DNA of 64,000 nucleotides, from NCBI RefSeq assembly GCF_947242115.1, contig NC_074711.1, positions 60,693,309-60,757,308 of the forward strand. Direction: 5' to 3'. The position numbers were made by a program, and so were the translations under genes. The DNA is from Biomphalaria glabrata (Eukaryota > Mollusca > Gastropoda > Planorbidae). The notes beneath the pieces were generated by a model. That model did not search any database. It had not been told where the DNA came from and saw nothing but the letters and a program-made list of their open reading frames with translations. Positions 55,566 to 64,000 of this stretch are shown in pieces (within the stretch, counting starts at the first letter, position 1; each line of letters begins with the position of its first letter).

Positions 55566-58500
55566 AGATAGAGATAGAGACAGACACAGAGAGCGACAGA
55601 CACAGACAGACACAGAGACAGGCAGGCACAGAGAGAGACAGAGACAGACACAGAGAGAGGCAGAGAGACAGGCACAGAGAGAGACAGAGACAGACACAGA
55701 GAGAGGCAGAGAGACAGGCACAGAGAGAGACAGAGACAGGCGCAGAGAGAGACAGGCACAGAGAGAGACAGAGACAGGCGCAGAGAGAGACAGGCACAGA
55801 GAGAGAGAGACAGGCACAGAGAGAGAGAGACAGGCACAGAGAGAAACAGGCACAGACAGACACAGAGACAGACACAGAGAGAGACAGGCACAGAGAGAGA
55901 CAGAGACAGGCACAGAGAGAGACAGAGACAGGCACAGAGAGAGAGACAGGCACATAGAGAGACAGAGACAGGCACAGAGAGAGACAGAGACAGGCACAGA
56001 GAGAGACAGAGACAGGCACAGAGAGAGAGACAGGCACAGAGAGAGACAGAGACAGGCACAGAGAGAGAGACAGGCACAGAGAGAGACAGAGACAGGCACA
56101 GAGAGAGAGACAGGCACAGAGAGAGACAGAGACAGGCACAGAGAGAGACAGAGACAGGCAGAGACAGGCACAGAGAGAGACAGGCACAGAGAGAGACAGA
56201 GACAGGCACAGAGAGAGAGACAGGCACAGAGAGAGACAGAGACAGGCACAGAGAGAGAGACAGGCACAGAGAGAGACAGAGACAGGCACAGAGAGAGAGA
56301 CAGGCACAGAGAGAGACAGAGACAGGCACAGAGAGAGACAGGCACAGTGAGAGACAGAGACAGGCAGGCACAGAGAGAGACAGGCACAGAGAGAGACAGG
56401 CACAGAGAGAGACAGAGAGAGACAGGCACAGAGAGAGACAGGCACAGAGAGAGACAGAGAGAGACAGGCACAGAGAGAGATAGAGAGAGACAGGCACAGA
56501 GAGAGACAGGCACAGAGAGAGACAGAGAGAGGCAGGCACAGAGAGAGAAAGAGAGAGACAGGCACAGAGAGAGACAGAGAGAGACAGGCACAGAGAGAGA
56601 CAGAGAGAGACAGGCACAGAGAGAGACAGAGAGAGACAGGCACAGAGAGAGACAGGCACAGAGAGAGACAGGCACAGAGAGAGACAGGCACAGAGAGAGA
56701 CAGAGACAGGCACAGAGAGAGACAGAGACAGGCACAGAGAGAGACAGGCACAGAGAGAGACAGGCACAGAGAGAGAGACAGGCACAGAGAGAGACAGGCA
56801 CAGAGAGAGACAGGCACAGAGAGAGACAGAGAGACAGGCACAGAGAGAGACAGGCACAGAGAGAGATAGAGACAGGCACAGAGAGAGACAGGCACAGAGA
56901 GAGGCAGGCACAGAGAGAGACAGGCACAGAGAGAGACAGAGAGAGACAGGCACAGAGAGAGATAGAGAGAGACAGGCACAGAGAGAGACAGAGAGAGACA
57001 GGCACAGAGAAAGATAGAGAGAGACAGGCACAGAGAGAGATAGAGAGAGACAGGCACAGAGAGAGACAGAGAGAGACAGGCACAGAGAGAGATAGAGAGA
57101 GACAGGCACAGAGAGAGATAGAGAGAGACAGGCACAGAGAGAGATAGACAGAGAGAGGCACAGAGAGAGACAGGCACAGAGAGAGATAGAGAGAGACAGG
57201 CACAGAGAGAGACAGGCACAGAGAGAGACAGAGAGAGGCAGGCACAGAGAGAGATAGAGAGAGACAGGCACAGAGAGAGACAGAGAGAGACAGGCACAGA
57301 GAGAGACAGAGAGAGACAGGCACAGAGAGAGACAGAGAGAGACAGGCACAGAGAGAGACAGGCACAGAGAGAGACAGAGACAGGCACAGAGAGAGACAGG
57401 CACAGAGAGAGACAGGCACAGAGAGAGACAGAGAGAGACAGGCACAGAGAGAGACAGGCACAGAGAGAGACAGAGAGAGACAGGCACAGAGAGAGACAGG
57501 CACAGAGAGAGATAGAGACAGGCACAGAGAGAGGCAGGCACAGAGAGAGACAGGCACAGAGAGAGACAGAGAGAGACAGGCACAGAGAGAGATAGAGAGA
57601 GACAGGCACAGAGAGAGACAGAGAGAGACAGGCACAGAGAGAGATAGAGAGAGACAGGCACAGAGAGAGATAGAGAGAGACAGGCACAGAGAGAGACAGA
57701 GAGAGACAGGCACAGAGAGAGATAGAGAGAGACAGGCACAGAGAGAGATAGAGAGAGACAGGCACAGAGAGAGATAGACAGAGAGAGGCACAGAGAGAGA
57801 CAGGCACAGAGAGAGACAGGCACAGAGAGAGACAGGCACAGAGAGAGACAGAGAGAGACAGGCACAGAGAGAGACAGAGAGAGACAGGCACAGAGAGAGA
57901 CAGAGAGAGACAGGCACAGAGAGAGATAGAGAGAGACAGGCACAGAGAGAGACAGAGAGAGACAGGCACAGAGAGAGACAGAGAGAGACAGAGAGAGACA
58001 GGCACAGAGAGAGACAGGCACAGAGAGAGACAGAGAGAGGCAGGCACATAGAGAGATAGAGAGAGACAGGCACAGAGAGAGACAGACAGAGACAGGCACA
58101 GAGAGAGACAGAGAGAGACAGGCACAGAGAGAGACAGAGAGAGGCAGGCACAGAGAGAGATAGAGAGAGACAGGCACAGAGAGAGACAGAGAGAGACAGG
58201 CACAGAGAGAGACAGAGACAGGCACAGAGAGAGACAGAGACAGGCACAGAGAGAGACAGGCACAGAGAGAGACAGAGAGAGACTGGCACAGAGAGAGACA
58301 GAGACAGGCACAGAGAGAGACAGGCACAGAGAGAGACAGGCACAGAGAGAGACAGGCACAGAGAGAGACAGAGAGAGACAGGCACAGAGAGAGACAGGCA
58401 CAGAGAGAGATAGAGACAGGCACAGAGAGAGGCAGGCACAGAGAGAGACAGGCACAGAGAGAGACAGAGAGAGACAGGCACAGAGAGAGATAGAGAGAGA

Positions 58501-59692
58501 CAGGCACAGAGAGAGACAGAGAGAGACAGGCACAGAGAGAGATAGAGAGAGACAGGCACAGAGAGAGATAGAGAGAGACAGGCACAGAGAGAGACAGAGA
58601 GAGACAGGCACAGAGAGAGATAGAGAGAGACAGGCACAGAGAGAGATAGAGAGAGACAGGCACAGAGAGAGATAGACAGAGAGAGGCACAGAGAGAGACA
58701 GGCACAGAGAGAGACAGGCACAGAGAGAGACAGGCACAGAGAGAGACAGAGAGAGACAGGCACAGAGAGAGACAGAGAGAGACAGGCACAGAGAGAGACA
58801 GAGAGAGACAGGCACAGAGAGAGATAGAGAGAGACAGGCACAGAGAGAGACAGAGAGAGACAGGCACAGAGAGAGACAGAGAGAGACAGAGAGAGACAGG
58901 CACAGAGAGAGACAGGCACAGAGAGAGACAGAGAGAGGCAGGCACATAGAGAGATAGAGAGAGACAGGCACAGAGAGAGACAGACAGAGACAGGCACAGA
59001 GAGAGACAGAGAGAGACAGGCACAGAGAGAGACAGAGAGAGGCAGGCACAGAGAGAGATAGAGAGAGACAGGCACAGAGAGAGACAGAGAGAGACAGGCA
59101 CAGAGAGAGACAGAGACAGGCACAGAGAGAGACAGAGACAGGCACAGAGAGAGACAGGCACAGAGAGAGACAGAGAGAGACTGGCACAGAGAGAGACAGA
59201 GACAGGCACAGAGAGAGACAGGCACAGAGAGAGACAGGCACAGAGAGAGACAGGCACAGAGAGAGACAGAGAGAGACAGGCACAGAGAGAGACAGGCACA
59301 GAGAGAGATAGAGACAGGCACAGAGAGAGGCAGGCACAGAGAGAGACAGGCACAGAGAGAGACAGAGAGAGACAGGCACAGAGAGAGATAGAGAGAGACA
59401 GGCACAGAGAGAGACAGAGAGAGACAGGCACAGAGAGAGATAGAGAGAGACAGGCACAGAGAGAGATAGAGAGAGACAGGCACAGAGAGAGACAGAGAGA
59501 GACAGGCACAGAGAGAGACAGACAGAGACAGACAGAGAGAGAGAGACAGAGAGACATGGAGACAGAGAGACACAGAGAGAGACAGAGAGAGACAGACACA
59601 GATAGAGACAGAGACAGACACAGAGAGAGGCAGAGAGACAGAGACAGACACAGAGAGAGACAGACACAGATAGAGAGAGAGACAGAGACAGC
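55566..59692. repeat. 4.1-kb purine-rich satellite (GACAGGCACAGAGA units)
   Basis: Built from GACAGGCACAGAGAGA and GACAGAGAGA modules, with sporadic GATAGAGA, GGCAGGCACA and GACTGGCACA variants. The rare variants GGCACATAGA (58043 and 58941), GATAGACA (57773 and 58671) and CTGGCA (58283 and 59181) all recur at exactly 898 bp, so two 898-bp blocks and a part of a third are present from about 57480. All three minus-strand frames are open for more than 1,300 codons because the array contains no stop on that strand; the predicted CLSLCLSVPVSL-like proteins are artefacts. Confidence 0.96.
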
Positions 59693-60384
59693 AAGGAATG
59701 ATAGGCCCTACATTGTTGCCCTCTCATTTCTCCATAAGGTATCGAATAAACGAATACAATCAATAAAACCAAATTGAGATTTCCTAATTTTTAGAGAAAA
59801 CAAAAGGGAATGGTGCATTCAATTGGGACCTTCGGGAAATGCCTTTTCTCCCCTCTAGGCCTGAGACTGGTCTAAAGAAATGTTTGCGTTGTCTAATACT
59901 GAATATTGCTCTCGTTTTATGATTAAAGGATAAAAAAAAAGTAAAACTTTTTTGGGCGGAAGGTCGGAGATAGCGGATTAGTTAAAGTGATACTAGAATT
60001 CACGGGCAAATAGCCTATGTGAGTGTGTGGAAAAGGGTGTTATAAATCAAGCCAATGTCTATGTCGGAGAAACGACGATGCGCAAGGTGAAAAAATTAAC
60101 AACAATGTGAGTTCCAAAAGGAGAGAAGGAAGAGAAAGAAAGCGGGCCGATTAATTTCATTGTAACAGATTCACGGGCTAAAAAGTATGTGTTCCTCGTA
60201 ACCCTTGTGTTCCGCGAGGCCTGAATAGGTGTTCCGGGAACTACTGTAATAATGAACTAACCACGTGACTGTTAGCTCTCTCTAAAAAAAAAAACAAAGT
60301 GTTCCACTAAACACTGAGAATGTGCGAAGAGAACCATTAAGGAAAAAGTTTTCGAAACACTGTGTTAGGGGGATTGAGATGCTA
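59693..60384. other. Intergenic stretch with a possible hAT end
   Basis: GTTCCGCGAGGCCTGAATAG (about 60209) and the terminal GTTTTCGAAACACTGTG (60345-60361) look like the subterminal and terminal part of a CAGTGTTTC-type hAT MITE. The left end was not found. Confidence 0.4.
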
Positions 60385-60660
60385 CAGGTATCACATTTAA
60401 AGACCGCCTCACAAACCAGGAGATTAGAGACAGGGTTACTACATCGATTGGACCCCACGATGACCTGCTAACTATCATAAAAAAAAAAAAAAGTTAAAAA
60501 TCTATGGCCATATTACAAGGTGTTCGGGGCTCGCAAAGACCTTCCTTCAGGGAACAGTACCAGGAAAAAGAAGAAGAGGCAGACAGAGAAAGCGATGGGA
60601 AGAAAACCTACAAGAATTGACGGGCCTGCCATTGAAAGAGGTTTGATCTAAGGCAAAAAA
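60385..60660 (+). mobile_element. LINE C-terminal fragment (GLAKTFLQGTVP family), best copy
   Basis: The plus strand encodes NQEIRDRVTTSIGPHDDLLT, KLKIYGHITRCSGLAKTFLQ, GTVPGKRRRGRQRKRWEENL and LTGLPLKEV. This is a well-known tail of an invertebrate non-LTR retrotransposon. It is preceded by KDRLTN and disrupted only lightly, which makes it the clearest copy of the family in the window. Confidence 0.82.
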
Positions 60661-60663
60661 CAA

Positions 60664-60752
60664 ATTAAAAATTCCTGCCTTCACCAGGATTCGAACCCGG
60701 GACCATCGGTTCAGAAGCCAAGCGCTTTACCTCTCAGCAGACAGACTAAGGG
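60664..60752 (-). mobile_element. SINE tRNA-like head, truncated
   Basis: On the minus strand the A-box region (GAGAGGTAAAGCGCTTGG) and an exact B box (GGTTCGAATCC) are followed by GAATTTTTAATTTG, the start of the SINE body. The copy stops there, where it abuts the LINE fragment in the opposite orientation. It could also be called a tRNA pseudogene, but the body start favours a SINE. Confidence 0.75.
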
Positions 60753-61105
60753 ATAGGTAAAGCCCTAAAGGTGTTAGGGGGAGAGTTAAAATGTGGCCCA
60801 TTTATAGAAATTACAAAAAAAAAAAAAACCCAGTGGGGATGTTCTGGCCATAAGAAACAATTTTAAAGCCTGGGACAAATCAGTAGGCGTAGCTGACGTG
60901 TAATGCTAGTTAAGTGCATATTCTTATCCTGATTAGTATAGGCCTATATCATCGAACTACAGTGATCGAAGTCACGGTGTCTTTAAGTAGCCCTATGGAG
61001 CCCAGTAAAGTAACTGAAACAACGAGAAATTCGGTTCATTCTACAACTTAACATGAATTCCCAGCATGCATTTGGTAATCAGATTTAACTTTTGAGAAAT
61101 ATAGG
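60753..61105. other. Intergenic stretch, nothing recognised
   Basis: No gene or repeat recognised. Confidence 0.4.
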
Positions 61106-61368
61106 CAAAGTTCTCTTTTTCGACCTTGTGATCTATAGGGCAGATAATGTAAAGGTCATCTGATTCTAGGGCCTTTGGTTAACTAGAGTGTCATGTGGCC
61201 AGCACAATGACCAACTGTCTTAATTTTTTCCCCATCTAATATCTGATACCCATTAGAGCTTGGGTGGCTCAGGGGCACTCCGAGGATCCTGAAATTAAAA
61301 ATCCCAGTCTTCAAACCCTGGAGCCCCAGTTTGGAAGCTAATCACTTTACCACTGTGTACAGTCTCGG
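61106..61368 (-). mobile_element. tRNA-derived SINE (diverged)
   Basis: It matches the SINE at 53408-53668 in order: tRNA-like head (B box decayed to GGGTTTGAAGAC), body with TAATGGGTATCAGATATTAG and GGTCATTGTGCTGGCCACAT, tail with TATAGATCACAAGGTCG. Orientation is minus, about 260 bp. The decayed B box shows it is older than the copy at 53408. Confidence 0.82.
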
Positions 61369-62150
61369 TTGGCATTGCCTGTTATATGTTCACCTCGGTT
61401 CATGAGGGTGAAAAGACACGTGAAACTCCTGATATAGAAACAGGAAGTAAGAATGACTAAATTGACTTTTAGTCTGTAGGATCCTTTGGTCCCTTGCGGA
61501 CAGTAGGAAACTTATGAGTCGAGTAGAGTAGTCACTTGAAGTCTTTTGAGATAGTACACGTATTTCTATTAGTTGTTTTCTGTACTTAGAGCTGGATACA
61601 TATTATTGAAGTTTATTGTTACCCGCTGTGATGCGGATGTATTTTAGTAGCGAAGTTATTTTATAAAGGATTTGTATATTTGATACCGCGGTTATGCGGA
61701 TGAAGTTATATTGCAATTGGATATTTTGATGTAACGACTAGAACACGCATTCTTCAATATTACACACATCAACAACAAGCATAACCTTTACACACTCAGC
61801 CACAACACCTTTTAAACTTTTCATAAATTCACCCTAAATATGGACTACAAATGTTCAATACAAACTTCCTAGATTTTTTTTAAAGCACAGTTTCTTTCTT
61901 GTTCTCTACAATAGAGCATGTGTGTGATGTGCATACAAAGTTATCAAACAAAATGAAATCAACAATCCTTCACTCATCATTGTAGACACTTCCAGAAAAA
62001 AATAAAAATAAATGAACAGCAGCTTTGAGTATTTTAAACAAAGCCATATATATGCAGGAGAGGGAGGGAGAGAGAGAAATGAACAATAGTTAATCAGAAT
62101 AAGAGAGTTTAGACAGTTTACACATAAAAAAAAAAAAAATAAGATAAAAC
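61369..62150. other. Intergenic stretch downstream of the glutaredoxin gene
   Basis: No gene recognised. A poly-A tract lies near 62127-62139. Confidence 0.4.
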
Positions 62151-62165
62151 ATCTGATTATTAAGT

Positions 62166-62171
62166 TTTATT
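62166..62171 (-). terminator. Polyadenylation signal AATAAA of the GLRX3 gene
   Basis: The minus strand reads CCTAATAAAACTT, placing AATAAA 75 nt after the glutaredoxin stop codon. This supports 62247-62297 as the terminal coding exon and gives a short 3' UTR. Confidence 0.65.
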
Positions 62172-62246
62172 AGGACATCAAGTCTGTTTTTCATTTTTTA
62201 AAAAAGAACAAAATTCCAACTAAACAAAAACCAGTAAACCAAGTCT

Positions 62247-62297
62247 TCAGGCCTGTTCCTTCAGTACACTTTCCAACTCTCCACTTTCTTTCATCTC
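62247..62297 (-). CDS. GLRX3: Glutaredoxin-3, last coding exon (partial gene)
   Basis: The exon encodes EMKESGELESVLKEQA and a TGA stop (62247-62249). It follows a good acceptor (TTTTTCTTCATTAG). Joined in phase 0 to the exon at 63969-64000, it completes GELIGGLDVIK-EMKESGEL, the C-terminal end of the last glutaredoxin domain of GLRX3/PICOT (vertebrate form GELVGGLDIVKELKENGEL). GLRX3 is a cytosolic and nuclear monothiol glutaredoxin that binds [2Fe-2S] clusters with glutathione and BOLA2 and works in cytosolic iron-sulfur assembly. Only the extreme C-terminus is in the window, so the CGFS active sites cannot be seen. GLRX5 is less likely, because it has GGCD instead of GGLD. The exon has 17 codons with stop. 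Confidence 0.82.
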   Translation of the reverse strand, partial: EMKESGELESVLKEQA

Positions 62298-63968
62298 CTA
62301 ATGAAGAAAAACGTTATTTTTTAAATTATAGTTCAAGCAGTGGATGTAATAATTTACAGTCAAAACAGGACAGCTAGTCATAGTCTATGCAGCCTGATTG
62401 GAAAGTAACTTCCCCAGTCTCATGAAAGTGTTTTATCACCTTGGATAAAGTCCACTAATGGTACTTGTCTCAGTAGAACCCAGAACTTTCCCAGTCTCAT
62501 GAAAGTGTTTTATCACCTTGGATAAAGTGCACTAAGGGGTAACATGACTTGTCTCAGTAGAACCCAGAACTTCCCCAGTCTCATGAAAGTGTTTTATCAC
62601 CTTGGATAAAGTGCACTAAGGGGTAACATTACTTGTCTCAGTAGAACCCAGAACTTCCCCAGTCTCATGAAAGTGTTTTATCACCTTGGATAAAGTGCAC
62701 TAAGGGGTAACATTACTTGTCTCAGTAGAACCCAGAACTTCCCCAGTCTCATGAAAGTGTTTTATCACCTTGGATAAAGTGCACTAAGGGGTAACATGAC
62801 TTGTCTCAGTAGAACCCAGAACTTCCCCAGTCTCATGAAAGTGTTTTATCACCTTGGATAAAGTGCACTAAGGGGTAACATTACTTGTCTCAGTAGAACC
62901 CAGAACTTCCCCAGTCTCATGAAAGTGTTTTATCACCTTGGATAAAGTGCACTAAGGGGTAACGGTACTTGTCTCAGTAGAACCCAGAACTTCCCCAGTC
63001 TCATGAAAGTGTTTTATCACCTTGGATAAAGTGCACTAAGGGGTAACGGTACTTGTCTCAGTAGAACCCAGAACTTTCCCAGTCTCATGAAAGTGTTTTA
63101 TCACCTTGGATAAAGTCCACTAATACTACTTGTCTCAGTAGAACGCTATGACTAATAAGGAGAAGGATTTCTCTAAACTGGATGCGCTTCATCCCTGGTC
63201 CTGTCAGAAATAGATTTGGTCATGCCATTATGAGGTGTGTGAACCTCCAGGCTCTCGCCCATTATGTCACCTGCATAACTACATTATGACTAATTGCAAT
63301 TACTTGTGGCCAACAAGGCTATGCACCCACTTGGAAAAGAAAAAAATTAAATGGCCTACAATCCAGACTTTTAAAAAAAAGTATCCATCAACTTGAAACC
63401 TTCTGATAAGGTATTAACTTATCCAATCCTCTACCGCTTGGTGACCCTATCTTCTTTAACAAGTGTAAATACCAAGTTATTCTAGTGAAAGAAAGTCAAT
63501 CTATTTTTTTTTTAACAAGTGTAAATACCAAGTTATTCTAGTGAAAGAAAGCCTAACAGGTAGAAAAAAAAGAAACATTATGAAAGGATACTTTGATTAC
63601 AAACAGATAAAGGATTAACCAAACAGCTTTGGATTATACTTTGTTTGAAATAACAGAATAGGCAAATTATTATAGTAAATGTCAGCTAGACCTAATGAGA
63701 TATTAATTTTAAGATTTTAAAATCTTACTTAGTTCATATTAGCCAAATGATAAATTCTTAGAAACATAAACAACATAAACAAAAGTATAGTAAAAAAAAA
63801 AAAAGAATTAAATGTGGAAACTGGTAATTAAATTTAAGACAAACGAGTCTAAAGCCTCAACATATCCCACAAGATGACAAGCTGTGGTCAAAAGCAACCT
63901 AAAGTAATAATATGTCCAAATGACTAAATAATAAAAATGTTCCATAAAATTGTAAAGAATGAGCTCAC
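62298..63968 (-). other. Last intron of GLRX3 (1,671 bp, GT-AG)
   Basis: The donor AAG|GTGAGC is at 63968 and the acceptor TTCATTAG ends at 62298, both in phase 0. The intron carries the 84-bp minisatellite (62403-63143). A sequence of about 37 bp is duplicated (63459-63495 and 63513-63550, with AACAAGTGTAAATACCAAGT). Confidence 0.8.
62403..63143. repeat. 84-bp minisatellite inside the GLRX3 intron, about 9 copies
   Basis: The unit contains TTCCCCAGTCTCATGAAAGT and TATCACCTTGGATAAAGTGC with 84-bp period. Outer copies lack the GGGGTAAC block, and inner copies vary at one position (AACATTACT, AACATGACT, AACGGTACT). The pattern of inner copies suggests stepwise expansion from the middle. Confidence 0.95.
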
Positions 63969-64000
63969 CTTTATTACATCCAAGCCACCAATCAGCTCTC
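63969..64000 (-). CDS. GLRX3: Glutaredoxin-3, penultimate exon (cut by the window edge)
   Basis: The minus strand reads GA at the window edge, then codons for ELIGGLDVIK, ending exactly at a donor (AAG|GTGAGC). The GA is compatible with a GGA glycine codon, giving KGELIGGLD-like sequence as in GLRX3. GG-[LC]-D is part of the glutathione-binding surface of monothiol glutaredoxins. The exon continues beyond 64000, so its length is unknown. Confidence 0.8.

Noticed and set aside
55454-59772. Three minus-strand open frames of more than 1,370 codons, rich in Ser, Leu, Cys and Val
   Set aside because: They lie wholly in the satellite, occupy all three frames at once and follow the repeat composition, so they are artefacts.
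60676-60745. Possible tRNA gene with exact B box on the minus strand
   Set aside because: The SINE body sequence follows directly, and the cloverleaf is not convincing, so it is called a SINE head.
1-64000. CRISPR array or bacterial-type defence system
   Set aside because: The tandem arrays have no unique spacers, and all evidence (spliced genes, LINEs, SINEs, hAT elements) indicates an animal nuclear genome.

Overview
The window looks like a nuclear scaffold of a gastropod mollusc, probably a freshwater pulmonate (planorbid-like) snail. The reasons are indirect: AT-rich non-coding DNA, spliced animal genes, a pulmonate-type tRNA-derived SINE, several invertebrate LINE families, and strong over-representation of the palindrome TAGGCCTA. 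The species is inference. There is no operon, CRISPR array, rRNA gene or intact tRNA gene.

Only two host genes can be supported, both on the minus strand. A sphingolipid delta-4 desaturase (DEGS family) has its whole coding region in one exon at 31578-32807, directly after a splice acceptor. At the right edge lie the last two coding exons of a glutaredoxin-3 (GLRX3) gene (63969-64000 and 62247-62297). They are separated by a GT-AG intron that carries an 84-bp minisatellite. These exons are too short for ORF finding and were recognised by reading across the splice junction.

Most of the rest is mobile DNA. A nearly full-length CR1/L2-type LINE (25735-29182, minus) encodes a 2A-like motif (GDVESNPGP), a PHD-like zinc finger, an endonuclease and a reverse transcriptase. 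Four or more truncated relatives of it are scattered in the window. At least four other LINE families are present as C-terminal scraps. hAT DNA transposons are abundant. Four insertions have ends defined by perfect 8-bp target-site duplications (12368-13065, 18459-21083, 19178-19616, 44022-45508), one of them nested in another. The nested composite also holds an IS630-like transposase fragment and a fossil Ty3/gypsy integrase fragment. A 2.1-kb TG...CA element with a 5-bp target duplication (4086-6213) looks like a solo LTR.

Tandem repeats are the third theme. About twenty independent mini- and microsatellites occur, including a 48-bp array with a 286-bp higher-order repeat (34329-35290) and a 4.1-kb purine-rich satellite (55566-59692) with an 898-bp higher-order repeat. 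The satellite creates spurious open frames of more than 1,300 codons. No wholly new system was found. The most notable items are the 2A-bearing LINE, the extended N-terminus of the desaturase, the hidden glutaredoxin exons and the nested hAT composite.
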